Part shown: piece by piece, positions 51,649-63,900 of the stretch
How positions within the stretch are numbered: the first letter of the stretch is position 1
Layout of the letters: the number at the start of each line of letters is the position of its first letter
Assembly: GCA_018894105.1 (NCBI GenBank)
Contig: CM032121.1
Span: forward strand, 33,708,230 to 33,772,229
Length of the DNA stretch: 64,000 nucleotides
Reading direction: 5' to 3'
Origin: Jacaranda mimosifolia
Taxonomy: Eukaryota > Streptophyta > Magnoliopsida > Lamiales > Bignoniaceae
Position numbers and translations under genes: made by a program
Notes under the pieces: model-generated
Seen by the model: only the letters and a program-made list of their open reading frames with translations
What the model was told of the DNA's origin: nothing
The model's database searches: none

Positions 51649-51789
51649 ATTTTCCTCTACACAGTTTTTTTTTATTAATACACGCGTACATTAAAAATTC
51701 GTTAAAAATTTAAATTTTAAATCTTATGCTTATATGTTTGAAGCGATTCTATTGGATAAACTGACCACTAGATAATTTTCCTCTACACA
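51649..51789 (-). mobile_element. SINE with 15 bp target duplication
   Basis: The 15-mer attttcctctacaca occurs at 51649-51663 and 51775-51789. The 111 bp body between reads on the minus strand as a tRNA-like head (tagtggtcagtttatccaa), a tail region tgtacgcgtgtattaat and a terminal A-run (seen as T at 51665-51673). The 3' end resembles that of the SINE at 57947-58050. Confidence 0.75.
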
Positions 51790-52184
51790 TGACTCCTGGT
51801 TGCAAATAAACTTAGATAATGGGCCGTGTGTAGCCAGTTCAAGAGGGCCTGGAATGAGGTTTATTGGATTGGGCTAATTTGGTCAAGACAAACGGACAAA
51901 TGCCCAATTTTGGGCTCAACATGATCAATTTGTTACATTAAGTCAAATTAAGGAAATATTTTCTGGGCATGCTTATGTTGTAAGGTCCTCAAAATCTTCG
52001 TTGTTGGATTCATCCAAGTCATTTTGATTGGCTAACTAGCCTCTTATACGTTCGTGGACGTCCAACTGATAAATAATTTTCTTCAAAATGGCATATATAT
52101 ATATATAGTGTCTAATTTTGCACATAAAACAAATTCAGCAAAATAGGGTTCGTTTTCCACTATAGCAGTAGGACTGTAGGAGTA
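51790..52184. other. Intergenic DNA
   Basis: No gene or repeat is recognised here apart from a (TA)n run near 52095. Confidence 0.4.
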
Positions 52185-52192
52185 ACTTAGCC

Positions 52193-52894
52193 TAAGGCTA
52201 TCAATGGGTCGGATTTGGATCGGATCTGTTATATTCAAATTCGAATCAGATTAACAAAATTTATATTTGAATCCGACCCAAAATCCTATAAGATCTTTGT
52301 TAATCAGTATCATATCCGAATCAGATGGATATCCGAAATTCGATTAAAAAATCTAACCTGATTTATTATTTTTTTATTTCTTTTTTTCCTTTTAAATTTT
52401 ATAAAAATATTGTATTTATAAAGTAAATATATGTCATATTTGAATTTTTAACAACTTTTTATTATATATTAGTCCAAAAGTTAAATAATTGAATACTAAA
52501 CTCCTTTTTCACATTATATTAATGTATATATGAACGATTATATGTTATTATATTTGACATTTTATCAATATCCCTCTTATTTTTTAGGTTAAAAACTTAA
52601 TATTAATAGTGTAATATAGACTTTAATATAGATATTAGGTCAATATAATAGATAGATTTTATTTTAAAATTTTTATTAATATTAATATTATATATAAGAG
52701 TATTAATTTAATAAAACATATTAAGATTCGAATTCAAATCTTTAACAGATCGGATTGCTTAATTCCATATCCGATCCATTTATTTCGACTTTCGAATATT
52801 TATAATCGAATATGATTCATCAAATATTTTAATCAATAAAAATTCTAAAATATAGATCGAATTCGGATTAAAATCCGATCCATTGACAACCCTA
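52193..52894. mobile_element. hAT-like non-autonomous element (702 bp) with 8 bp target duplication
   Basis: The ends are inverted: taaggctatcaatgggtcgg on the left and tagggttgtcaatggatcgg read inward from the right. Outside them lie acttagcc (52185-52192) and actcagcc (52895-52902), an 8 bp duplication with one mismatch, as expected for hAT elements. Subterminal regions are rich in (g)gatcggat and atccgaa motifs on both arms. The interior is AT-rich and non-coding. Confidence 0.75.
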
Positions 52895-52902
52895 ACTCAG
52901 CC

Positions 52903-54070
52903 TTGTCTTTCTCTTCCTCTAGGAAGGAACCCCCAAAAGCCTATTTGAAAAACTGGTCCTATTCCATGTAATCGTCAATGGTCCTCCTACCAATGGACTT
53001 GCCCAAATAACAAGTCCATTAGCCAGACCAAGATCAAAGAAAGTGGGCCTTGGTCTGCTTGCCAACCAAGCCCAATGAACCCCTGAAGCTGAATTGAACA
53101 AAAGTTTGATGCCAAACTAGTTTTCCGAATTTATTTATTTACAAACAAACTTAATTTTTATGGACTTAATCTTCATATTTAATACCTAGGAGAAATCAAG
53201 AATTGTCTTTATTATCTATCCTTAATCCTCCAAAGGATAGAGCTGGCATTTCAATGAATTCAACAACTTTTTTCAACCTAAAAACCGAATGGTTGGTCGT
53301 CACTTGTCACCAAAGTATAAGAGCTTTATTGTTTCTTAAGCTATAGTTAATATTATTGCCGTACATGGGTCTAGTCAAGATTTTAATTATGCGATAATGA
53401 CACTAAAATTGCACTGCCGGCCCTCAATTATTTGAAAACAACAAGGTAGGCGCACATTAATTATCATTATTTTCTTAGGATAAAATTCTCCAACAATGTA
53501 TACTGATGAAATAATAATCTAACATGACTGAGCTATCATCTTTGAAAATAAATTTGATTATCATATACATATATATATAATTTACGACAAAAAAAATTAG
53601 AATTAAAATTATATAATTCCATGTTGACATGCCAACGAGTAGAAACTGCCAACATGACTGTAGATAATCAATTTTCGTGGGCCATGGAAACAAAAGCGAA
53701 AGTCGGCTAATCCAATTTCTTTTGTTGAGTATTTTCCATCACTCATCTGCTGCCGACTGTCTACCTCCTAAATCATCCGTAGAAATTCTTTTGACTAGTT
53801 AAGGCGCGCAATTTTCTCATGGATCAAAAAATAAAAATAGGAAAATACATTTAAAAAGAAAAAAGAAAAACAATATATGTTGCAGTTGTTATTTCCATAT
53901 AGAAATTGTATTTTATTTGGTGGGTCATGACCCATGGGCATAGGAACATCTCTCTTCTTCCTTATCCTGTCCAATGTCCATCATTAAGGCAGATCCAATT
54001 CAAATGTCCTCAAATTAGAGGCCAATTTCACCTTTTTATTTTTATAGTATAAATCTAGTGCATATAAATT
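52903..54070. other. Intergenic DNA
   Basis: There is no gene. The first 200 bases (about 52900-53110) are less AT-rich but hold no recognisable coding sequence. Confidence 0.4.
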
Positions 54071-54080
54071 ATCAATTAAC

Positions 54081-56387
54081 GGGTGAATTGCGTTTTACCC
54101 CCTTGTCTTAGCCATAAGTTACAAAAAAAAATCCTATGAAAAAATAATAGGCAATGCACCTCCTTGTACTTTTAAAAAATTAGCAAATTATCCCCCTCCG
54201 ACTAGCGGTGCAAATCACACGCAGCAAGTGAGGTTGGTTCTAGGGTTTTTGGTGATGAAATGTCAATTTTACCCCTTAATATCAACCGTTGGATTTACTA
54301 AAAGAAATTAACGGTTCAGATTATTTCTATCTAATATATATATAATATAAAAATATATTTATATATACCTACATATACATATTTATATATAAAATATATG
54401 TATATGTATTATATATACATATTTATATATATATAAACCCACTACCCACCCCCGGCAACCCACCCAACCTTCCCCCACCACACCAGCGGCGCCCATGGCG
54501 GCCGCCTCTTTCAAGCAGCGGCATGGCTGCGTTTGCAGGTGGCCATGGATGCTGCCTTTGCGGCGGCGACCTCCATGGCCGCCTGCAAACGCGGCCATGG
54601 TGGCCGCGTCTAAGAGTGTCAAAATCAAACCCAACCCAATGATACGACAATGACCCACCTGAAAAAAATCAGGTTTGGGTTTGGGATTTTTGGGTTTGGG
54701 TCAAATTGGGTTAGACCCAAAAATGACCCGAGAAAAAAAAAAAGGTTGGGTCGTTTTCGGGTCAACCCACGTAACCTGAAAAAAATAAGTGGGTGACCCA
54801 ATAACCCAGTAAACCTGACCTAACCCAACCCGACCCACCTGAAAATTTTAACTAATTAAAATAAAATATAAATAATACATATATATATATATCCAAAAAT
54901 CTAAAATTTGAAATTCTTACAATTTACAAATTTACAAATTAAAATAACATTATTAACAAATAAGTAATAACACTTACATTCTTCCCATTCAAAGACGATT
55001 GAATTCGATATATTTTTATCTTTCGACTTTAATTTCTACTATTTTGTAGTTAATTATGCATTTTGATCATTTGATGGTTGTCCTCAAAATTGTTAATTGA
55101 ACAATAGTTTGTTATTTTTTTTGTATTTGGAGTACTCATGGACATGAGAAGCTCTTCTGTTTCTTAGACCTTAATTATTGTGCCAAATTTTAGATTTTAT
55201 TGTAGATCAAATTTATATTCAATTATGATGTTGGAATTTATAAATATGAAAAATAAAATAAATAGATCAGGTTGGGTCGGGTCAGGTTGGATTTATCAGA
55301 TTGTTGGGGGATCTGACTAAAAATCAGGTCAACACGAACCCGACATGAAATTTTATGGGTCAGGTTAGGGTTGAGCATTTTGAGTTTAATATTGGGTTGG
55401 GTTGGGTTTGAGTTTGGTATTTTTATGTTATACCCCTACTTCAACCCAACCCGAACCCACCCAACCCGCACGAATTGACACCTCGCGTCCGCCTCTGGTT
55501 TTGCCATGGCCGCCGCCGCCGCAAAGGCAGCATTCATGGCTGCCTGAAAGGAAAAAAAAAAAATTGAAAAAAGACGCCATGGCTGGCCATTGCGGCCAGA
55601 TCAGTATCTGGCTGCCCATAAGGTAAGGTTTGGGGAGAGGGGATGGGGGGTGGGTTATTAAATAATTATATATATATATTATCATATATGTATATATGTT
55701 ATTATATATCTTATCATATATGTATTATAATGTATATATTATTATATATATTATCATATATATGGTAATAAATATATAAATATAAATATCTTATAAAAAA
55801 TATATATGTATATAAATATAATATATATTTTCATAAATATATATAATATTTAATTTGAAATAAATAATTAGAAAGAGAAAAGATATAAACAAAAGTTATT
55901 TAAATTTTATAGATAAAATTTTAAGATGGGGGTGGGCGTGGGGTTTATTATATAAAATATAATATAAAATGTCTATTTAGTAATATATTATGTATTTATA
56001 ATGTATTATATTATATGTATATTATATTATGTTTATTATATTATATATATATATAAATAAAAAAAGAATAAATTAGAAAGATGAATAAACAAAAAAATTA
56101 AAAACAGTTTTTAAATTTAAAAATAAAAAAATTGGTATGAAGGAGATGAAAAAGATATATAAAAATATATTTAAAAAGAATAAATAAATAAAATTGACAA
56201 TATATGAAGGAATTAGGGATAGTATAGTCTCTATACATTGAAATTATGGTTAAATTGCAGTAAATCACAAAGGGGAGGTGGTGTGCTTATTTTTTAAAAG
56301 TACAAAGAGGTGCATTGCCTATTATTTTTTCATAGAAATTTTTTTTGCAACTTATGACAACACAGGGGGGTAAAATGCAATTCACCC
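54081..56387. mobile_element. Fold-back Mutator-like element (2.3 kb) with perfect 10 bp target duplication
   Basis: Perfect direct repeats atcaattaac flank it at 54071-54080 and 56388-56397. The terminal inverted repeats match for about 105 bases (54081-54185 against 56283-56387) with roughly ten differences, starting gggtgaattg at both ends. The arms remain inverted copies further in: both hold an AT-rich stretch, an acccac-rich stretch and a GC-rich ccatggccgcc/gcaaaggcagc block (54480-54610 left, 55490-55600 right). There is no transposase ORF. The GC-rich blocks could be captured host sequence, as in Pack-MULEs, or amplified element sequence. A hAT-like element sits between the arms. Confidence 0.85.
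54613..55483. mobile_element. hAT-like element nested in the Mutator-like element
   Basis: Ends are agagtgtcaa (54613) and, inward from the right, aggtgtcaa (55483). They are bordered by cgcgtcta (54605-54612) and cgcgtccg (55484-55491), a 6-of-8 match. Both arms carry many cccaaccc/gggttggg units in inverted orientation around an AT-rich core. It interrupts the two GC-rich inverted blocks of the host element, so it inserted later. Confidence 0.6.
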
Positions 56388-56548
56388 ATCAATTAACTAA
56401 ATTATTAGCCTAACCTATCGTATTTCACGACCTGCCAGAATTACCTAGCACGTACAACCTTTTATTATGCTAAAATAAAATAGTCGATAAAAAAGGAAAA
56501 TTAAGGTTAAAAATAGAGAATACTAGTTAGATGGCGAGCGAGCTTTTA

Positions 56549-56816
56549 GGGCTCGTTTGGTTTTATTTTTATATTTGTTTTTTATTTTTATTATTTTTAA
56601 AAATTAAAAAAATAGTTAATTAAGAAGAGTTGAAAATGAATTTATATTTGGATTATTATTTAAAAAGTAATGATCATGTTGGGTTTAATAAATTTTAGGT
56701 GGAAAAAGATAGTAATAATGAAAATATATTGAGTGAAAATGTTTATAAATTGATATATTTTAATTTTTAAATAGTAAAAAATGTGAAATGATATTTAAAA
56801 ATGAAACCAAACAGGA
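56549..56816. mobile_element. Small MITE with cgtttggtttt-type ends
   Basis: The left end gggctcgtttggttttat and the right end in reverse complement (tcctgtttggtttcat) match imperfectly, and the interior is AT-rich with complementary arms (tatttttatatttg / aaatatcattt). No clean target duplication is visible. Confidence 0.5.
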
Positions 56817-57929
56817 TTCAAAGTCTGTTACTCACTCTTTGTTTCCATCATTTGTTTCAATTTGTTTTTTTCGTACATATATGCTTAATAAATGTGATTC
56901 AAAGTTAAGTGATTGCTTTGAAAAATAATTTAACACATTTGAGGTGTATTTGTTAAAAAAAAATAAAAAAAATCAAACACTAATTTGACAAGGAAATTCA
57001 AGAATATTTTTGAAAATGAAGTAATCCCCGAAGCTTCTAAGATGTATTCCTTTTTTATCGTCTCAATTTGATTTGAACTGACTTAATTCATAATCTAAGT
57101 TATATGAAGCATTAGATGTTTGAACTTGAACGGGTAAAACCATATCAAGTAAGCTATGATCCATGCATGAACTCAATACACACACAACTCGATAGTCATA
57201 TTTACAGTATTTATTTTTCTCTCAATAATTTTACCTATAAATCTTCAAATACAAATAAAAATGACAATGGAGTTTGGGTGGGTTTAGCTCAACCCATATC
57301 CCGCCCCACGAGGCCACGTTCTATTCACACCCTGTTTGGCCTGGCCTGCCTCAGCCTATTGGGTTAGTGGATTAAACCTACCAATATGAAAAGAATCAAA
57401 GAAATCAAAATACATTATATTGTAATAATTGAATCTAGTCGATAATTTAAGTTATTAATTTAAATATAATATAATCTATGTCAAATACATTTTATATATA
57501 ACTTTAAACCAAACAAGGTAGGAATACAGTAACAAAATTCAAATCTTACCTAATATTGTTCAAATAAATTAAATGAAAATAATAAACTAAATTAATACAT
57601 CCAACATTCTTCAACATCTTTTTCTTCATCAAGCATAGTTGGACAAGTCACTAAACTATCAAATGTTGAACAAGTACCTAAACAAATAAATTTCGAATAT
57701 TATTCGCAATTCCAAGAAATATAAAATAAATTATATATAATATATTTATTATTATTGTATGTACATTTCATTGGGGGTAGGTTTGGGGTGGATTAGGTAA
57801 AACCTATACACCCGCCCCCAAATCCTTTGCCCCATACCTCGACTTATATCTCGTTAAGTCACCCAAACCCAAATCCATACTACTTGGGATGGATTGAATT
57901 TGATTTCAAGTTTTGACACGCCTAATTTC
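56817..57929. other. Intergenic DNA with a possible further hAT-like element
   Basis: No gene is visible. Between about 57250 and 57920 the stretch begins aaaatgacaatgga and ends ttttgacacgcc, with ggtgggtttag- and ccacccgcc-like subterminal phrases, which resembles the nested hAT-like element at 54613-55483. The ends are too diverged to set boundaries. Confidence 0.35.
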
Positions 57930-58068
57930 CATTCCTAAATATAGAGTTTTTTTTTTTAATACACAAGCACATCAGGAGTCCATTAGGGCTCGAACTCCCA
58001 ACCTCCCATATTATGTGAGAGACTTATACCGTTGGGCCATAGGCCACCAGCATTCCTAAATATAAAGT
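57930..58068 (-). mobile_element. tRNA-derived SINE with imperfect 17-18 bp target duplication
   Basis: The duplication is cattcctaaatatagagt (57930-57947) and cattcctaaatataaagt (58051-58068), one mismatch. The minus-strand body has a box A-like phrase (tggcccaacggt), then a box B (gagttcgagccct) about 40 bases later, then a 3' end gatgtgcttgtgtatt and a poly-A tail. The tail region resembles that of the SINE at 51664-51774, so they are probably one family; this is the best preserved copy. Confidence 0.85.
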
Positions 58069-58460
58069 TGAGTATAAAAGGATTTTCGTTAGAAGAAATC
58101 CAACATTACTAATCTCATTTCTGCTTTCATAACTATCCAATTGAATCAGTCAAATCTCAACATTTAACTTGTTTGACTCAACTCAACTCTCTAATTGGAG
58201 GGAAAAATTTTCCAAGTTCGCATCATAATTAAAATAAAAAATTGATCTGCTCACTATCAATAGACAAAAGTAGGTTTTTGCTCATGATGAAATTGGACCC
58301 TTTTGTTCATCGAAAATTTTTAAATAGGTCAAGTATAAAAATATAAACCACACAAAATAAATTATGCCACTATTTATCAAAAGTTTTCAACCATCCTCGT
58401 TATCCCTTATTAGGGAGTGGTAACCACAAAAAGTGCCTTTGCATTAGAAAGAAGGAATAA

Positions 58461-58491
<31 letters not shown>

Positions 58492-58764
58492 ATAAAATGT
58501 TAAAAAAGAGTTTGAATGAAAATAATGGTGTGAATGTGACCTTTTCATCGGGACAGAAACGCAGCCATAGGTTATTTCAACTTTTAAGACACTTGTCGCA
58601 AGGTAAGAGCGTCGTATGTAAATCTGCAGAAGATCACAAGGTCATCTGGTACTCGAGTTTGGCTTCTTGAAAAAGGCCACCCAATTGAACAAAAAATCCG
58701 AAAAATCAAAATAAAAAATTGTACTTTCAATAAAGAAACTGTAAAATAAAGATGGGTGTGTAAT
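58069..58764. other. Intergenic DNA
   Basis: I see no gene. A (TA)n-rich microsatellite lies at 58460-58490. Confidence 0.4.
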
Positions 58765-59584
58765 TAGGACTATTAATAGACATTCGAAAATTCATTTATC
58801 ATTTGCATTCGTATTCGTTTATACAAAATTTATCCGCATTCATTTAAAATGGATATTATCCGTATTCGATTATTAAATATCCGATTATAAATAGATACGG
58901 ATATGGTAAATACGTATTCGATTCGTTTAATATCCGATCCGAATACATATTTATTAAATAATATACTATTTATATTTTTCAATAAAAATCTCATAATCCA
59001 TGTATGTATAAATATAAATTATAATTGAATAATTGGGCATAAAAAAGAATAAATTTAAAAAATTATTGTAATATAGAAAAAAAATTAAAGAATAAAATTA
59101 ATCAACATTATTATTGTTGGTTGACTTTATGATTAATATACTTAAATGCCATTATTATTACTAATAAGTACTAATAATTATTTATAAAGTTAATTATTAA
59201 TTAGAAATTATGATATTTGTTTGATAGCTTTCGTTTTAATGAACTTATATGGTTTCTTCTATTAATTAAAATATGTATTTGTTATAGGTTCATAGATTTA
59301 CGTATTTAGATATTCACAAATAGATATATAAATAATTATCATCGAATATAAATATAAAATAATATTTTAAATACGGATAAGTTTAATAAAATATGAATGC
59401 ATCTGAATAATTATAATCGAATACGGATATGTCCGAATCCGATCGATATTCGATGAATATGAATTTGGATATTATTTTTAAATATCCGTCAAATCTGTAT
59501 TCATATCCGAGTATTCGAAAAATTAAACGAATACGAATATGAAAATAGTATATTCAATCCGTTTAATATTCATTTACACCCCTA
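58765..59584. mobile_element. hAT-like non-autonomous element rich in atccg/attcg motifs
   Basis: The left end is taggactattaatagacatt and the right end, read inward, is taggggtgtaaatgaatatt. Both arms are packed with inverted copies of atccgtattcg-like phrases around an AT-rich core, like the element at 52193-52894. I could not find a matching 8 bp target duplication, so boundaries are approximate. Confidence 0.5.
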
Positions 59585-60941
59585 ATTGTGTTGAGCTTTC
59601 TTGGCCTCAGCTAAATCAGGCCAATGGATTGCTTGTAGGAAATTCTACTTACTCCCTTTTCTTTTTTATCTTTTTCAGGTTAAAAAAGAAAAGAATAAAA
59701 AATGCAACAGTATGGAAGGCAAAAAGGGGCCTCAATTTGATGACGCTTTGTCAATGGGAAAGGTTAGCAGTTATGGGTTTTGACATTTAGTGGACTGATG
59801 GTGGAAAAATGGGGCTAAAGAGAAGGGTCCCACGTCAGAGAAATACACAAAATCTTGAGACTGAACCCGTCACTTGGACTATTTTAAACTTTTGAGCAAA
59901 AGGTATTAGTAGTTCTTACATCATCTCTCCTGTTTAAAAAAATAAAATAAAATTACATCTTTCGGCTTATGTTTGCTTAGAATTCAAGTAGTAGTTGTCC
60001 ACTTTTGTTCTTTCTTTCAACTAGAATGTTCTTCTAGTTGCAGTCGATGAGAAAATGGGCACTGAGTGATTTGATGTGTTGTATTGCTCTTCGTTCTTGT
60101 GCGGGTTGATTTGTCAGGTGTAGTGAGTGATACGTGGGGAAATGGAATATCTTTTGTGTCAGCTCTTCTAGTTCCTGTTGGTGACTATGCTTTTTCATTT
60201 GGTAAATTTGATGCCTTGTCTGATTTGGGGTTCACCAGATTCCTTGAAATTGTGCAGATTATTCATCTGTTTGGGGTAAAGCTTCTGACAGATGATTTAC
60301 TCTCTTTGACTTTTATTCCTTCACCAGTTTCTTTTCTCTTTTTGGTTCTTGCTGTTGTGGACAAAGTTTTTCTTATCCAAATATCTGATAGAACCCATTA
60401 ATCTTGAAGAATCAAGCTTTTCATTTTGATGGTTTAATGGGTTAATAGTTTTTGAACTCAGATTGTGGAGTTGCTCGATGATTGAATTTCCGGAAAGCTT
60501 TACTTTTTATTTATGTTTCTCGATGGATTATATTCAGATTTGATTGGTTTCAAGTAAACTGGGAGCCCTTCTGGAAATTAGGAGTAGAGGTAGCTGATGC
60601 ATGGTTCTTGGAATTAATGTCACAGTTAATCAATTGTTTCCCAGCATAGCAGAAAAGAATTTGGCTTGAGTTAGATTGATTGTTGGAATCTTGTTTCCTT
60701 TGCTTTGGTTCTTCTGAATTTCATATCTGTTAAGATGGTTGAAAAATAGCTGAACAATAAGAATTGTATTTCCCACTGAACTTCGTTATAAATTTCGAGA
60801 TATTAATTGTAAGATCTCCACCAGTTTTCCTTTAGAGATTTTCCTGATTTCTTGACCATTTTCCTGTGGTAGCTCTCATCCATGTTGATACTCCGCCTGC
60901 AGGATATAAAGGCAACCCAGAAGTGAATAGCAATTTGCATT
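59585..60941 (+). promoter_or_regulatory. DAR1 promoter, leader and probable 5' UTR intron
   Basis: Around 59950-60115 the DNA looks like promoter and first leader exon, with a plausible donor (ttgtcag|gtgtag) near 60118. A strong acceptor (tccgcctgcag) ends at 60901, leaving a 40 nt leader before ATG 60942 with no upstream ATG in it. The ORF at 60084-60401 lies inside this putative intron and has no family resemblance. Structure is inferred. Confidence 0.45.
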
Positions 60942-63900
60942 ATGGGTTGGTTAACCAAGATTCTCAAAGGTCCCAGCCACAAAATCTCAGAAGGGCAATA
61001 TCATGGGAAATATGAAGATAATATAATTTGGGAAGAACCTCCTACTTCGGTGGTAATCATCCCTCTGCAAGTCATTAATCACCACTCATTTGTCTCTATG
61101 AGATTTTCACATCATCTGATTGTGTCACTATCTTTAATATAGGATCAATGGTCAGATTTTGACAAAGAAGAATTTGATCGAGCAATTGCACTTTCCATTG
61201 CTGAGGAAGATGAGAAAGGGAAAAAAGTAGTAGGTAAGTCAAGGGGCTACAAGATTTTGTCGCTGGGGATTCATACACAATGGTAGATTCTTTGAACTTC
61301 TTGGTTCATTTGTCTTTGGGCTTCTCTGATATTTCTTGCTATGGGAATATGAACAAAGTAGAAAAGAACTCATGAAAACTGTGATATAGTTTTTATTAGC
61401 TCTAGGATGTCTGTACAATATGATGTATTGAAATGATGAAGGCACCAAGTATTTGAAATTTTCTTAAGGATTGGGTATAGGAGGGATTGAATATAGAAGA
61501 GGTTGATAATTTATTCAAATTCCTGCTTATGATCAGATAATGACTCTCAGTTGGAAGAAGATGAACAACTTGCCAAGGCTTTTCAAGAAAGTTGGAATGT
61601 GGAATCTCCACCTCGATCGCCTCCACCTCGATCATCTCCACCTCGATCGCCTTCACCTCGATCGCCTCCACCTCGATCCCCTCCACCTCGATCCCCTCGA
61701 TATGATTATGGAAGTTTCTTGCCACCTTATCCATTCTTTTACCCTTCAGGGTACAGGTAATAGATCTCCTTGTGAGCAATCCTATTTTTATCTCTTTCTG
61801 TTTCATGTAAAGTTTAGTGATTTCAAAATCAAATGTCTATTCAAGAAATTTGTTAATCTATCAGATGGATTGGTGAAAACATATTCCTCAAGGATCGGGT
61901 AGCTGTCATAGCCAAAGTAGAATCTGCTAGATGAAGTTAAATGATGGACTTGGCAATAGATAGATCACTCTTACTCTTTTCAATCCATGTATGATATAAT
62001 AGTTGTTTTATACAAATATGATAGGTGTGAAAGCACTCAAGTGCATTAACAATGTCACTAGTTCATCTTATATATCTCTACTTATTCGTTATCCAAGCAT
62101 ATATTCAAAGTCTTTCACCTGCTATGTACAATTGATCAGAACTTCACCTGCACTATTAGAGTTTGCCGGCCTTGATCATCTTCTTTGCCCCTAGTATCTT
62201 GTCAAAGATCCTCTGATAGCACAGAAACTAATGTAATTTAACGATAAGATGCTGGACATTCTGTGAGTAGTCAATCACAAGGAGAGGTGTTTCTGTAAGT
62301 GGGTAAAGTAATTTGTGGTTTACTTAATCACTGATAGAAGATTAGTACGGAATCAACAGACAAGGACTTGGACACTCGGATAGATCTCATGTGTTAGTTG
62401 TCTTAAACTTTTCTATGGGTATTACTACTAGCTCCCATATAATAGAGGTCTTGATTCTCTGGAAGATTAAGTGCTTATAATAAAGAATAATCTGAACAGC
62501 ACAATTATCAGATAATTTCACATCTACATTTACGGACATCAGTCAAATGAAATAAGTATCAGCCTTATTAGCATGAGTGCAATGATTCATGAGACTAAGA
62601 AATAGTGCTCTTTTCTATATCTCCTGATCCTTACATAGTTTTCTTTATAGAATCTGTGCTGGATGCAATAGTGAAATTGGCCATGGAAGATATTTGAGTT
62701 GCATGGGAGCTGTCTGGCATCCGGAATGCTTTCGTTGTCATGCTTGCGGTCAGCCAATTTCTGATTTTGAGGTGTTTAACCGATCCTCAAGTGCTAGCCT
62801 TCTTATCTGATTTCGATTCTGGGAATCTCTAGATGCTTCCTTGATATTATTTCTTTATGATCCTTAAGTAGCCCAGTTATCTTATAAACTGACTTCTTCT
62901 TAAATTCTGTCTCAGTTTTCCATGTCAGACAATCGCCCTCACCATAAATCTTGCTATAAGGACTTGCATCACCCCAAATGTGATGTTTGCAAAAATTTTG
63001 TGAGTATCTAACTTTCCATTATACAACACTATACTGAATAACAATGTATTTCTTAGATTTGCTTATGCGATTTCTGCAAATTGGTTTGTTCCCCTGCAAA
63101 TATTTTCTAACCACATGGTAGCTGTGGCGTTTTCTCATTTTTCACTCATGTAGATCCCCACAAATGCTGCTGGACTGATTGAGTACAGAGCACATCCTTT
63201 CTGGCATCAAAAGTACTGCCCTGCACACGAGAATGATGGAACGCCTCGGTGTTGCAGCTGTGAAAGAATGGAGGTGAGCGGCAAAAATGCTCCCTGTCCT
63301 AAGTGGAAAGAAGATCCAAAAGATCAAAGAAATCTATCAATACTATATAATTCTTGGACATGACACAATAGAGCCTACTGTCATTTACCTAACTTCATGT
63401 GGTGGATTAATGTGAAAGTCACTGATCAATGCAGCCTGTAGATGCCCGATTTTTAATTCTTGACGATGGAAGGAAGCTGTGCCTGGAGTGTTTGGACTCT
63501 TCGATAATGGATACCCACGAGTGCCAACCTCTTTACCTTGAAATACAAGAATTTTATGAAGGCTTAAACATGAAGGTGGAGCAGCAAATCCCACTGCTCT
63601 TGGTTGAGAGACAGGCACTAAATGAAGCCATGGAAGGAGAGAAAAATGTAAACTTTATGCTTCATAAACAATATAATATTTGCTAAAGTTCTATATGTAA
63701 AACCTTGCTGATTCTTTAATATTAATTTTGTTGTTGCCAGGGTCATCACCACATGCCGGAGACTAGAGGACTTTGCCTATCAGAAGAGCAAACTATTAGC
63801 ACGGTATGAGTACTATCTTCCAAGAGCATTAAAAACATTGTCTAAAAACAAGATATGTTGATAATCTTATCTACTACCAAAATTCCAGATATTGAGACGG

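Noticed and set aside
54383..54658. Ala/Gly-rich ORF on the minus strand
   Set aside because: It falls within the arm of the fold-back Mutator-like element and its ends run into AT-repeat sequence; no protein family is recognised.
60084..60401. 105-codon ORF upstream of DAR1
   Set aside because: It lies in the putative 5' UTR intron, has intron-like T-rich composition and no family resemblance.
61402..61806. Antisense ORF with repeated VEAIE units
   Set aside because: It is the reverse strand of the DAR1 PPRSP repeat, overlapping the real exon.
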